Source: an uncultured Phocaeicola sp.
Lineage (GTDB): Bacteria; Bacteroidota; Bacteroidia; Bacteroidales; Bacteroidaceae
DNA: 64,000 nucleotides
Assembly: GCA_947581855.1 (NCBI GenBank)
Contig: CANPVZ010000002.1
Coordinates: forward strand, 1 to 64,000
Reading direction: 5' to 3'
Below, piece by piece: positions 1-9,058 of the stretch. The position numbers and the translations under genes were made by a program. The stretch's first letter is position 1. The number at the start of each line of letters is the position of its first letter. The notes beneath the pieces are model-generated. The model made no database searches and was not told the DNA's origin. It saw nothing but the letters and a program-made list of their open reading frames with translations.

Positions 1-422
1 TAAGTACTACTAATACTTGTACTGCATTAGGTGTATCTCCTCTGAATGGGACATCGCGTACATCTAAATATTTAGATATAAAAGAAGATAAATATACACA
101 AGGAAGTACCGACGCTCTGAAGGTTCTTCGTACAACCGTAGGCGTAATCCCAGGTGACGCAAACTTTGATACACAAATCAGAGAATTGGCGGATTTCTAC
201 GAAACGTATTTCCAACTAGGAGATCCAACATCTCCGGCAGATAAAGACGCTAACAACAATCCTATTACTATTTTGTGGAGACCCAATTATTATATTCATG
301 GATTGACTTCTACTGTGTTAAATGCGAATACTTGGCTTGGACAAACTAAAGGATGGACCGATCAAAACGGTGCTGCCGGAACTGTAGAATGGCAAGACGA
401 TGAAGTATTATCTGTAGATTAA
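1..422 (+). CDS. C-terminal part of an unrecognised protein (5' end outside window)
   Basis: An open frame runs without a stop from base 3 to the TAA at 420-422, so about 139 C-terminal residues are visible and the start lies upstream of the window. The TTG at 186 is only an internal codon. The visible part is rich in Asn, Thr, Asp and aromatic residues (WRPNYYIHG, NTWLGQTKGW, GTVEWQDDE), which suits a secreted or surface protein, but I recognise no family or catalytic motif. A hairpin terminator follows at 488-520, so this is the last gene of its unit. Its position upstream of a hybrid two-component regulator does not show that the two are linked. No function is assigned. Confidence 0.7.
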   Translation, partial: STTNTCTALGVSPLNGTSRTSKYLDIKEDKYTQGSTDALKVLRTTVGVIPGDANFDTQIRELADFYETYFQLGDPTSPADKDANNNPITILWRPNYYIHGLTSTVLNANTWLGQTKGWTDQNGAAGTVEWQDDEVLSVD

Positions 423-487
423 ATATATTTCTCGGGTTTAATAAGTATAGCCTTATATTAAAATTGTATTTTAATAACAAAGGCATT

Positions 488-520
488 AAAGAGAGGTGTC
501 GTGAGACACTTCTCTTTTTA
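488..520 (+). terminator. Rho-independent terminator
   Basis: The arms GAGAGGTGTC (491-500) and GACACTTCTC pair around a GTGA loop with one G-T wobble and are followed by a T-rich run. It ends the partial gene above. Confidence 0.8.
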
Positions 521-590
521 TTTTATTTTTAAAAACCAATATCCTATATAATAGAAAAGGAAATCACAAAGTTTATTTGTAAGTTCAATC

Positions 591-717
591 ATTGTCTTCT
601 TAGAAAAGACAATAAGTTCTTCTGCTTTACTTATAAATATATTATTTTTGCAAGAAAACAAATACTCTTTTTCTGTTCTAAAAAGATATTTTATAATTTA
701 ATCACTTGCGATTAAAT
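591..717 (+). promoter_or_regulatory. Promoter and palindromes upstream of the first hybrid regulator
   Basis: A Bacteroidales-type -7 element TATTTTTG lies at 643-650. Upstream is an inverted repeat ATTGTCTT (591-598) / AAGACAAT (606-613). Downstream, in the presumed leader, is a perfect palindrome ATTTAATC (696-703), six bases, then GATTAAAT (710-717). The leader would be about 165 bases long. The -7 call is by consensus only. The rest of the 423-821 spacer is AT-rich and shows nothing else. Confidence 0.4.
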
Positions 718-821
718 CTACATATATAAATCTATTACTATGAAATTAAAAATCTCTTCTATAGAAAAAGACATAATGATTTAATGAAATTCTTATAATA
801 CTATTTGAAAAGAACAAAATC

Positions 822-3800
822 ATGTACACAAAACTAAAAATATTTATAGTTCTATTCTTTCAAACTATAGCAATCAACTCTTTAGCTCAAGGGCTGGTTA
901 ATGTACAACATTATTCTACCGAAGACGGATTATCTCAAAATATTATTCAAGATATCATCCAAGATAATGAAGGTTTTATTTGGCTCGCAACCAGAAACGG
1001 ATTGGAAAAATTTGATGGTTATTCTTTTAAGAATTATAAATCATATCCAACAGATCAAGCCAAGTTAAAGTATAATCGATTGATCGAATTAGTAAAAGGA
1101 GGGAAACATATTATATGGTGTCAAACTTATGACAATAAAGTTTATCTATTTAACACACAACATAAAACGTTTGAAAATGTATGTGATTATCATCCGGAAA
1201 CTCCAGAATGCACTAACGTTAAGCAAATGATTGCCTTAGGAAATGAAGTATTATGGGTAATAGGAAGCAATGGAGAATTATGGCGTATTGATGAAAAAAA
1301 ATACAAGGAACCGGACGGTCTGAAATATTATCCCCCTAGTTCTAATAAATATCATGGTAATCGAATTTACACTATTGGTTTAGACATTTATGGTAATGAA
1401 TGGATTTTTACCAATAAAGGGTATTTTGTACATGGAAAAAAAGAACTGTCGAACAACACTATTATTCGCTTCTTTACAGAAGTAGAAAAACAATTTTATA
1501 TGATATCTTATCAAGGAGAATTAATCACGTATACACCCAACAAAGGATTACAAAAAATTCCATTACCTTATAAAATTGTAGGATTACGAGGTATTTTTCC
1601 TCTCAAAAATAATCAATTAGGCATAGCTACGTTTCGCGGTATTATCATATATAACATTCAAACCAAGAAATTCAAAAGAATATTTTTGGACGAGAACGAA
1701 GAAAATATATACCCAGAAGTCTTTTATCAAACCCGAGATGGAAATCTATGGATGTTTAATAGTTGGAAAAATATAATCCGCTTAGACTTGGAAAAAGAAA
1801 AAATGAAATTTATAAATTATAAAGTTTCGACAAAACAGAGAAATAAAGCTCTAATCCACGAAGACGAATACGGACACATCTGGATTTTACCGACATATGG
1901 AGAACTTCATTGTTATAATCCCAAGAAAGACTGTTTCGAACAAGCTTATACCTACGAAAAAGGGGAAAGAAAATATTACAATCTATATCATAAAACCGGA
2001 TTAAGAAGATATTTAATAGATTCCCACAAGAATCTATGGTTTTGCCGCGAAACAGGATTCGATAAAATATCGTTTTCCGATAGCAGTTACAATGGGATTT
2101 CCGAACAGAATGAAACTGAAGTAAGAGCTTTATTCATAGATTCTAAACAACATTTATGGTTAGGAAATAAAAATGGAATAATAGAAGTATATGACAAGGA
2201 ACAAAATTATTGTGGTAATTTAGCTCCTTCGGGAAAATTAATAAAGGACAAAAACGTTGTTTTCGGTGCCAACATTTATTGCTTCTTCGAAGATGAAGAA
2301 AACCGAATCTGGATGGGAAGCAAGGAAGACGGATTGTTTATAGCGACGCCTCAAAAAGCGGGGTACCAGATGGTTCATTTTTCTCACGAAAAGAATAGAC
2401 CTCAAGGTATCAATGCTAATTCCATTTATTCGATAAACAAAGACAATTATGGACGTATCTGGGTAGGAACGTATGGAGGAGGCTTAAATCTAGTGCAAGG
2501 TACTTTTCCAAATTTACATTTCATACGTCCACTCGACCATTCGAAAAAAGACTTTAAACACTATAATTATTTAAATGTACGGTTCATACATTGTACTCCT
2601 AATGGTATTATAATGGTGGGAACAACAGAAGGATTGATAACCTTTTCTTCCGATTTCCAGTCCCCGGATAAAATTAAATTTCATTATAACCACTGCGAAG
2701 AAAAGAAACCCGAAAGCCTTGCCAATAATGACGTATTATACATTTTTGAGAGTAGCTCGGGAGAACTTTATATAGTTACATATAGTGGTGGCATCAGCCA
2801 TGTAAAATCCGATCACATTTTATCCGACAGTATTCAATTTTCTCATTTGAATAAAAAGAACGGACTTCCATCAGACATAGCTTATGCCATATTGGAAGGA
2901 GAAAACGAAGATTTATGGATTAGTTTTGAAACCTGTATTTGCCGATATAATCCAAAAGAAAAGAGCTTCGAGAAATTTGATCATTTCAATTTGAATTCCC
3001 ATCTGTTAATCAGTGAAGCTCCTCCAATTATCGACAAGAAACAAACTATGTATCTCGGAACCAATCATGGAGCATTGTGTGTAAACTTAAGACAATTACA
3101 AAAAAGTACATTTATCCCGCCTATCGTTTTCACAAAGGTAGACGTACGCAAAGACGACAGTTCCTTTCAAACCGTGTCGATGGTTGACAACACATTGTTT
3201 CTGGATAAGAATGAACGAAACGTAACCATTTCATTTGCGGCCATTGATTTTACAAATGTTGATAATCTGCAATACGCATACCGGTTAAAAGGTGTCAGCA
3301 ACGAATGGGTATATATTGCTAAAAATCACTCTGCAAGCTTTGTAAATTTACCTGCCGGAAACTTTGTTCTGGAAGTGAAATCAACTAACGGGGATGGGGT
3401 ATGGGTAGACAATGTGACGGAACTCTCCATACACATACAGCCAACTTTTTGGGAAACCGGATGGGCATGGAGTATCTATATTACCGGTCTTATCTTTTTA
3501 ATATTAGTGGTTTCAGGTATCTTGACTTATATCTTCAATTTAAAAAGAAAGGTGGATTTCGAACAACAACTCACCAATTTAAAGCTTCGATTTTTTACGG
3601 ATATTTCGCACGAGCTACGTACCCCGCTTACCTTAATTACTGCTCCTGTAGAAGAAGTATTGGAAGAAGAAAAGCTTAGTCCGAAAGGACACGAAAATAT
3701 GATAGTAGCTAAACGAAATATCGACCGTATGCTACGCCTCATTAACCAGCTCCTTGATTTCAGGAAGATACAAAACAATAAAATGAAACTGTATATAGAA

Positions 3801-5171
3801 CAAATTGATGTAATAACCTTGTTCAAACGTACGTTCGACAACTTCATCAGTTTGGCTCATCAAAGGAACATAGATTTCCGTTTTGTATCAAACATAGATA
3901 GTTTACTTATCTATACGGACGTGGACAAACTGGAAAAAATTTTATTTAATTTGCTGTCTAACGCTTTTAAATATACACCTAACGGAAAAAGCGTACAACT
4001 CTTTATTGAAAAACACGACTCCGAATTGTTGTTCAAAATAAAAGATGAAGGACGAGGATTGGACGTTCATAAAATAGACATGTTGTTTAACCGGTTTGAA
4101 ACCCTGGAAAAACATTATAGCACCAACTCCAGCGGTATAGGTCTTTCGCTGGTAAAAGAACTGATTCGTTTGATACACGGAACTATTAAAGTCAACAGTG
4201 TATTAGGACAAGGAAGCACGTTTACCGTCTCTATCCCTACCCTTTACGAAGCATTTGCAGCAGACAAGAATATAGAGCTTATCTTAAATGACGGAAAAAA
4301 AGAGCTTACGAAGGAAGAAACATACAACCTGTCTGCACCAGACGAGACTCGCAAAGATTTAACTATATTGATTGTAGAGGATAATGAAGAATTAAGACAT
4401 TTCATCATCTCCATCTTACAAGAAAAATATCAGGTGATAGAAGCGGTCGACGGCGCCGAAGGATTTGAACGTATCAAATCCGTAATTCCTGATTTGGTTA
4501 TCAGCGATATCATGATGCCGCGCATGGACGGAATCGAACTGCTTGCCACTACCCGAAAAGACCATAATGTAAGTCACATACCTTTTATTCTACTATCAGC
4601 CAAATCGGCTATAGAAGACCGTATTAAAGGATTGGAATATGGAGCGGACGATTACATAACCAAACCTTTCAGTGCAGGCTACCTGAAAGCACGAATTGCA
4701 TCCATGTTGAAACAGCGTGATATCTTAAGAAGATTCTTCACTCAATCAAAAGAAAGCGGAGACAAACAAGTCATTCAGTCCAACGAAGCTACCACGAATA
4801 TGATCTTCCCCTCTACACCCCCTATTACCAGCTACGATGAGAAGTTTATCAAGAAAATAGCTCAAAGTGTAGAGGAAAAACTAGAAAACCCCGACTTTAA
4901 GATTGAAGATCTGGCCGATTCCATGAACTTGAGCCGTACCGTTTTTTACCGAAAAATAAAATCCATATTGGGAGTTTCACCTAAAGATTTCGTCAGAGAC
5001 ATGCGGGTCAAAAAGGCCGTACAATTATTAGATTCCGGGGAATACAGCATCTCTGAGATTGCTTATATGAGCGGATTCTCATCTCCCCAATATTTCAGTC
5101 GGGTATTTAAAGAAGTAATGAACTGCACACCCAGCGAATACAAAGCGAACGACGAACATCAGGCTGATTAA
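822..5171 (+). CDS. Hybrid two-component system sensor/regulator (HTCS), AraC-type output
   Basis: This 1449-residue one-protein signalling system senses a ligand in the periplasm and activates transcription in the cytoplasm. In order it has a signal peptide (1-23, ending SLAQ), a large periplasmic sensor of two-bladed-propeller type repeats (WLATRNGLEKFDG, IWMGSKEDGLF, IWVGTYGGGLN are typical blades), a Y_Y_Y domain (about 800-870), a membrane helix (about 880-905), a histidine kinase with phospho-acceptor His930 in SHELRTP, an ATPase domain (NLLSNAFKYTPNG, DEGRGLD, SSGIGLSLV), a receiver domain (about 1180-1295) with Asp1229 in SDIMMP, and an AraC helix-turn-helix (about 1345-1445). The family usually controls polysaccharide utilisation genes. 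No SusC/D or glycosidase gene adjoins this copy in the window, so its target and ligand are unknown. Length and motifs look intact. Confidence 0.95.
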   Translation: MYTKLKIFIVLFFQTIAINSLAQGLVNVQHYSTEDGLSQNIIQDIIQDNEGFIWLATRNGLEKFDGYSFKNYKSYPTDQAKLKYNRLIELVKGGKHIIWCQTYDNKVYLFNTQHKTFENVCDYHPETPECTNVKQMIALGNEVLWVIGSNGELWRIDEKKYKEPDGLKYYPPSSNKYHGNRIYTIGLDIYGNEWIFTNKGYFVHGKKELSNNTIIRFFTEVEKQFYMISYQGELITYTPNKGLQKIPLPYKIVGLRGIFPLKNNQLGIATFRGIIIYNIQTKKFKRIFLDENEENIYPEVFYQTRDGNLWMFNSWKNIIRLDLEKEKMKFINYKVSTKQRNKALIHEDEYGHIWILPTYGELHCYNPKKDCFEQAYTYEKGERKYYNLYHKTGLRRYLIDSHKNLWFCRETGFDKISFSDSSYNGISEQNETEVRALFIDSKQHLWLGNKNGIIEVYDKEQNYCGNLAPSGKLIKDKNVVFGANIYCFFEDEENRIWMGSKEDGLFIATPQKAGYQMVHFSHEKNRPQGINANSIYSINKDNYGRIWVGTYGGGLNLVQGTFPNLHFIRPLDHSKKDFKHYNYLNVRFIHCTPNGIIMVGTTEGLITFSSDFQSPDKIKFHYNHCEEKKPESLANNDVLYIFESSSGELYIVTYSGGISHVKSDHILSDSIQFSHLNKKNGLPSDIAYAILEGENEDLWISFETCICRYNPKEKSFEKFDHFNLNSHLLISEAPPIIDKKQTMYLGTNHGALCVNLRQLQKSTFIPPIVFTKVDVRKDDSSFQTVSMVDNTLFLDKNERNVTISFAAIDFTNVDNLQYAYRLKGVSNEWVYIAKNHSASFVNLPAGNFVLEVKSTNGDGVWVDNVTELSIHIQPTFWETGWAWSIYITGLIFLILVVSGILTYIFNLKRKVDFEQQLTNLKLRFFTDISHELRTPLTLITAPVEEVLEEEKLSPKGHENMIVAKRNIDRMLRLINQLLDFRKIQNNKMKLYIEQIDVITLFKRTFDNFISLAHQRNIDFRFVSNIDSLLIYTDVDKLEKILFNLLSNAFKYTPNGKSVQLFIEKHDSELLFKIKDEGRGLDVHKIDMLFNRFETLEKHYSTNSSGIGLSLVKELIRLIHGTIKVNSVLGQGSTFTVSIPTLYEAFAADKNIELILNDGKKELTKEETYNLSAPDETRKDLTILIVEDNEELRHFIISILQEKYQVIEAVDGAEGFERIKSVIPDLVISDIMMPRMDGIELLATTRKDHNVSHIPFILLSAKSAIEDRIKGLEYGADDYITKPFSAGYLKARIASMLKQRDILRRFFTQSKESGDKQVIQSNEATTNMIFPSTPPITSYDEKFIKKIAQSVEEKLENPDFKIEDLADSMNLSRTVFYRKIKSILGVSPKDFVRDMRVKKAVQLLDSGEYSISEIAYMSGFSSPQYFSRVFKEVMNCTPSEYKANDEHQAD

Positions 5172-5222
5172 GAAACTAAAACACTCACGAAAAACTCTTT
5201 TTATAAAAAGGGGATAAAAGAA

Positions 5223-5294
5223 TGCCACGAATCACGCGAATGAAACAGGCCTATCTACTTCCCGTCTTTTCATCTTATCGCGCCATTCGTGGCA
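5223..5294. repeat. Long inverted repeat between convergent genes
   Basis: TGCCACGAAT at 5223-5232 is repeated as its exact reverse complement ATTCGTGGCA at 5285-5294, 52 bases apart. The sequence inside also carries CACGCGAATG-type echoes of the arms. It lies between the ends of the HTCS and the MFS gene and could serve as a two-way terminator or be a dispersed palindromic element. Confidence 0.5.
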
Positions 5295-5423
5295 ATTCAT
5301 ATAGATTTTTCTATTTTATAACATATTCTGCTTACATAGCTTGGCTGAGTATGCTATAATAAGAACTAATAACGTCAAATACGATAACTAGTAATGTGCC
5401 AAGAGCAACTTCCAGAAATTGAT

Positions 5424-6842
5424 TTACTTAATATTAGGCTGTTCCAAACCGTATCCTTTTTTCTTATCGACAAATTTAAGCCAGAAGCCCAATATCAAAG
5501 CAAGTACTCCCAACAAAGTAAACACAAGCATCGGATTAGTATAGTTATATTCCAACGGGTTAGTCACACCGGGATTCGAAGATTTCAACACCGAACCGAT
5601 AATCATCGGAAAGGCATATAATCCGATATTCTGTATCCAGAATATTACGGCATAAGCGGAACCCAGCAAACGATTATCCACTAACTTCGGAACAGAAGGC
5701 CACAAAGCGGCAGGAACCAAAGAAAAGGAAATTCCCAAAAGGATAATACCGGCATAAGCAATCAACATCGATTTAGTAGCAGGAAGGAGGAACGCAAAAG
5801 ACAAATGACATATAATCATTAAAGCTGCACCCAAAATCAACATCGTAGCCCCTTTACCTTTCCTATCGAGATAATTACCAAGAAACGGAGTGATAGCAGC
5901 CGCACCTAACGGAAACACAAAGAATACATATCCGGCTTGTTCCGCCGTATAACCCAAATTGCACTGCAACATATTAATAGCATACTTCTGAAACGGGAAT
6001 ATAGCCGAATAATAGAGTACACATAAAAGAGCGACTAACCAGAAAACTTTGGATGAAAAGATTTTACCCAAGTCACTAACCTTGAACGGATCCTCCTTTT
6101 CTTCACCGCTTTCACCCATTTGCTTTTCTAATTTCTTATCCATGAAAGCATAGCAGATGAATGATATCAAACCAATTAAAAGCAATAAAACCGCCACGAC
6201 TACCGGACGAGATACACTTACAGGAGCAATGTTTGCCAACACTGGCGAACCTAATACCACCACAGCAACTCCCACACGGGCTATCGCCATCTCAATACCC
6301 ATAGCCAAAGCCATTTCTTTGCCTTTAAACCATTTTACGATACCGCGAGATACGGTAATACCAGCCATCTCTACACCGCAACCGAAAAACATAAAACCGA
6401 CAGCGGACATTTTAGCCGAAGCGGGCATTCCTGCAAAGAAAGGAGTAATGTTCCACCAATCCGAAGGGAGATTCATAAAATTGTTCATAAAAGCTTCCGC
6501 ACCGCTTCCTATAAAAGCGTCGCTTACAGCATAGTAATTTACCGCTGCTCCCAGAAACATTACGGAACCCGACAAGATAGCAGTAAAACGTACTCCCATC
6601 TTATCCAGAATAATACCAGCAAAGATTAGAAAAAATACAAATACATTCAAAAACGTTTCCGAACCGGCGTAATGTCCATAAGCGGAAGGATCCCAGCCGC
6701 GCTGAGTTTGCAACAATTCCTGCAACGGTGAGAGTATATCCATAAAAATGTACCCGAAGAACATTGCAGAAGCTAATAACACAAGTGCTGTCCACCTAAT
6801 GGCGGGCACATCTTTCATTAATTTAGTAACTTTCTCTGTCAT
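5424..6842 (-). CDS. MFS transporter
   Basis: The 472-residue protein is hydrophobic throughout with about 12 membrane segments, a central charged cytoplasmic loop (KKLEKQMGESGEEKEDPFK) and the loop motif GNYLDRKGKGA, all typical of the major facilitator superfamily. An early segment, GIILDKMGVRFTAI, matches the conserved loop between helices 2 and 3. The substrate cannot be read from the sequence. The gene stands alone: it converges on the HTCS and has its own promoter with TATCTTTG on the minus strand at 6880-6887. The start ATG at 6842 is the first in frame after that promoter. Confidence 0.85.
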   Translation of the reverse strand: MTEKVTKLMKDVPAIRWTALVLLASAMFFGYIFMDILSPLQELLQTQRGWDPSAYGHYAGSETFLNVFVFFLIFAGIILDKMGVRFTAILSGSVMFLGAAVNYYAVSDAFIGSGAEAFMNNFMNLPSDWWNITPFFAGMPASAKMSAVGFMFFGCGVEMAGITVSRGIVKWFKGKEMALAMGIEMAIARVGVAVVVLGSPVLANIAPVSVSRPVVVAVLLLLIGLISFICYAFMDKKLEKQMGESGEEKEDPFKVSDLGKIFSSKVFWLVALLCVLYYSAIFPFQKYAINMLQCNLGYTAEQAGYVFFVFPLGAAAITPFLGNYLDRKGKGATMLILGAALMIICHLSFAFLLPATKSMLIAYAGIILLGISFSLVPAALWPSVPKLVDNRLLGSAYAVIFWIQNIGLYAFPMIIGSVLKSSNPGVTNPLEYNYTNPMLVFTLLGVLALILGFWLKFVDKKKGYGLEQPNIK

Positions 6843-6879
6843 GGTTTTATTTTCAAAAAATTATATTATTTATAGGTTG

Positions 6880-6887
6880 CAAAGATA
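6880..6887 (-). promoter_or_regulatory. -7 promoter element of the MFS gene
   Basis: TATCTTTG on the minus strand, about 38 bases from the start codon. It matches the Bacteroidales -7 consensus TAnnTTTG exactly. Confidence 0.6.
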
Positions 6888-6960
6888 CGATTTATCCTAC
6901 ATAGAACAATTAAAATTGTTTTTTTAGCAGTAAAAGTACGCCGCATTTAATAAATTATCC

Positions 6961-6968
6961 TACTTTTG
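6961..6968 (+). promoter_or_regulatory. -7 promoter element of the DUF3332 gene
   Basis: TACTTTTG fits TAnnTTTG and lies 79 bases before the start codon at 7048. Confidence 0.5.
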
Positions 6969-7047
6969 TGGAATATTACAAACGAGAAAAAGATTTAGAG
7001 AGATATTATCCTATTATTTTTATTTATTCATTAAACCAAAATAACAT

Positions 7048-7599
7048 ATGAAAAACTTTAAATTAACCACAGCATGTGCAGTGTTAGCAGGTAGCGTAGC
7101 GTTTACTTCATGTATCGGTTCCTTCGCTTTGACAAACAAAGTACTTGATTGGAACAAACAGCTCACTAACAACAATTTTGTGAACGAACTTATCTTCATC
7201 GGTCTGCATATTGTACCGGTATATGAAGTTTCCATACTTGCCGATGCATTAGTTATCAATTCTATTGAATTCTGGAGCGGTGATAATCCGGTTGCTGCCG
7301 GAACCGTTAAAGAGGTAAAAGGTGAAAACGGTAAATATCTAGTTACAACAACAGAAGACGGTTACTCTATTACTAAAGAAGGAGAAGAGAGTCCTATTGA
7401 ACTGAAATTCGACGAAAAAGCTCAAAGCTGGAACGTTATCAGCAATGGCGAATCTTATGAGTTAATGAAAATGCAAGGTAACGGAACGGTTGATTTAAAC
7501 ATGCAAAACGGTTCGTACATGAATGTAAACCTGGATGCTCAGGGAATCATGACAGCTCGACATGCTATAATGGGCAATACATTCTTTGCTGCAAGATAA
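7048..7599 (+). CDS. DUF3332 family lipoprotein
   Basis: The 183-residue protein starts with a lipoprotein signal whose lipobox FTSC puts the lipidated Cys at residue 22. The segment that follows, SFALTNKVLDWNKQL, and the hydrophobic stretch NELIFIGLHIVPVYEVSILADALVINSIEFW are the conserved core of DUF3332. The C-terminal half is a beta-rich, charged region with repeated short strands (KYLVTTTEDGYSITKEGEES). The function of the family is not known. It is probably an envelope protein. The gene is single, with its own promoter and a strong terminator shared with the convergent aldolase gene. Confidence 0.8.
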   Translation: MKNFKLTTACAVLAGSVAFTSCIGSFALTNKVLDWNKQLTNNNFVNELIFIGLHIVPVYEVSILADALVINSIEFWSGDNPVAAGTVKEVKGENGKYLVTTTEDGYSITKEGEESPIELKFDEKAQSWNVISNGESYELMKMQGNGTVDLNMQNGSYMNVNLDAQGIMTARHAIMGNTFFAAR

Positions 7600-7660
7600 C
7601 TTAATCAAGATTTTTGCAAACGTACATCATATTTAATTTCTAACACAAAAGATTATAAAA

Positions 7661-7695
7661 AAAAGACCGCCTTTTTATTAGAGGCGGTCTTTTTT
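7661..7695. terminator. Bidirectional terminator
   Basis: AAGACCGCC (7663-7671) pairs perfectly with GGCGGTCTT (7683-7691). A run of A precedes the stem and a run of T follows it, so it can stop both the DUF3332 gene and the convergent aldolase gene. Confidence 0.85.
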
Positions 7696-7725
7696 ATAAA
7701 TATATGAGAATAATCTCTACAGTGA

Positions 7726-8727
7726 TTAAGCTTCCAGTTTATTATCCGATCCCAATACGTTTACAATCTTATGAACATAGAGTTTCTTCATATTGTCACG
7801 AGCCGGACCCAGATATTTACGCGGATCAAATTCAGCAGGTTTCTCTGCCATTACCTTACGAATAGCAGCAGTCATAGCTAAACGGCTATCCGAATCAATA
7901 TTGATTTTACATACAGCCGATTTTGCAGCTTTACGTAACTCTTCTTCCGGAATACCGATTGCGTCTTTCAATGCGCCACCATACATATTAATGGTTTCCA
8001 CTTCTTCTTGAGGAACGGATGATGATCCGTGAAGTACAATTGGGAAGCCCGGCAATTCTTTTTCCACACCTTCCAATACATCGAATGCCAAAGGAGGAGG
8101 AACCAAACGACCGTTAGCATCTCTTGTGCACTGTTCCGGTTTAAACTTATTAGCGCCATGAGACGTACCGATAGAAATAGCCAAGCTGTCGCAACCTGTC
8201 TTTGTTACAAAGTCAACAACTTCTTCCGGTTTGGTATATGTATGATGTTCTGCGCTGACTTCATCCTCTACGCCGGCCAAAACACCTAATTCGCCCTCAA
8301 CGGTTACATCAAATTGATGAGCATATTCTACCACCTTTTTTGTAAGAGCCACATTCTCATCATAAGGAAGATGAGAACCATCGATCATTACAGAAGAGAA
8401 TCCCATATCAATACATGATTTACAAAGTTCGAAGGAATCTCCATGATCAAGATGAAGCACTATTTCAGGATGTGCGCATCCTAATTCTTTTGCATATTCT
8501 ACAGCTCCTTCAGCCATGTAACGCAACAAAGTTTGGTTAGCATAGTTACGGGCACCTTTCGATACTTGAAGAATAACCGGAGACTTCGTTTCTACCGCAG
8601 CCTGAATAATAGCCTGCAACTGCTCCATGTTATTAAAGTTAAAAGCCGGAATAGCATAACCGCCTTTAACGGCTTTTGCAAACATAGCTCTTGTATTCAC
8701 AAGACCTAATTCCTTATAATTTACCAT
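7726..8727 (-). CDS. fba: Class II fructose-1,6-bisphosphate aldolase
   Basis: This cytoplasmic zinc enzyme interconverts fructose 1,6-bisphosphate with dihydroxyacetone phosphate and glyceraldehyde 3-phosphate in glycolysis and gluconeogenesis. The 333-residue chain shows the class II signatures: PAFNFNN near the N-terminus, HLDHGD with catalytic Asp94 and zinc-binding His95, VEGELGVLAG, a later zinc ligand in GTSHG, and the phosphate-binding HGSSS loop. The length and the insertion pattern match the longer class IIB-type enzymes common in Bacteroidales. It is transcribed alone from a minus-strand promoter with TAACTTTG at 8776-8783. Nothing looks unusual. Confidence 0.95.
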   Translation of the reverse strand: MVNYKELGLVNTRAMFAKAVKGGYAIPAFNFNNMEQLQAIIQAAVETKSPVILQVSKGARNYANQTLLRYMAEGAVEYAKELGCAHPEIVLHLDHGDSFELCKSCIDMGFSSVMIDGSHLPYDENVALTKKVVEYAHQFDVTVEGELGVLAGVEDEVSAEHHTYTKPEEVVDFVTKTGCDSLAISIGTSHGANKFKPEQCTRDANGRLVPPPLAFDVLEGVEKELPGFPIVLHGSSSVPQEEVETINMYGGALKDAIGIPEEELRKAAKSAVCKINIDSDSRLAMTAAIRKVMAEKPAEFDPRKYLGPARDNMKKLYVHKIVNVLGSDNKLEA

Positions 8728-8775
8728 GTTCTTAATTATTTAATGATTAATAAACTTCTTTTTTGAAAACCGACA

Positions 8776-8783
8776 CAAAGTTA
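8776..8783 (-). promoter_or_regulatory. -7 promoter element of fba
   Basis: TAACTTTG on the minus strand, about 50 bases from the fba start. The remaining bases of the 8728-9058 spacer are AT-rich, and I see no gene or strong structure in them. Confidence 0.5.
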
Positions 8784-9058
8784 ATGATAATAGTTTTTAC
8801 TTTCTATGCCTGGATAACAATATTATCTAATTTTTTCTTGTATTTTAATAGTTATTTCTTCATAAAGCAGAGAAAAATTATCATATTGTAATCTCTATAT
8901 TTCAAAACCACCTTCTTTGCATGAGAGGAAATGAGAATTAAAAGAAATACCTTTCAGCTCTAGACTTTTCTACCTGTTCCACGAAGGTTCTTTTAATTTG
9001 TTCCATCCGAAATAGAAAAGCAGACCTTGCACTTACCCGGCCTCATTATTTTACTTCC

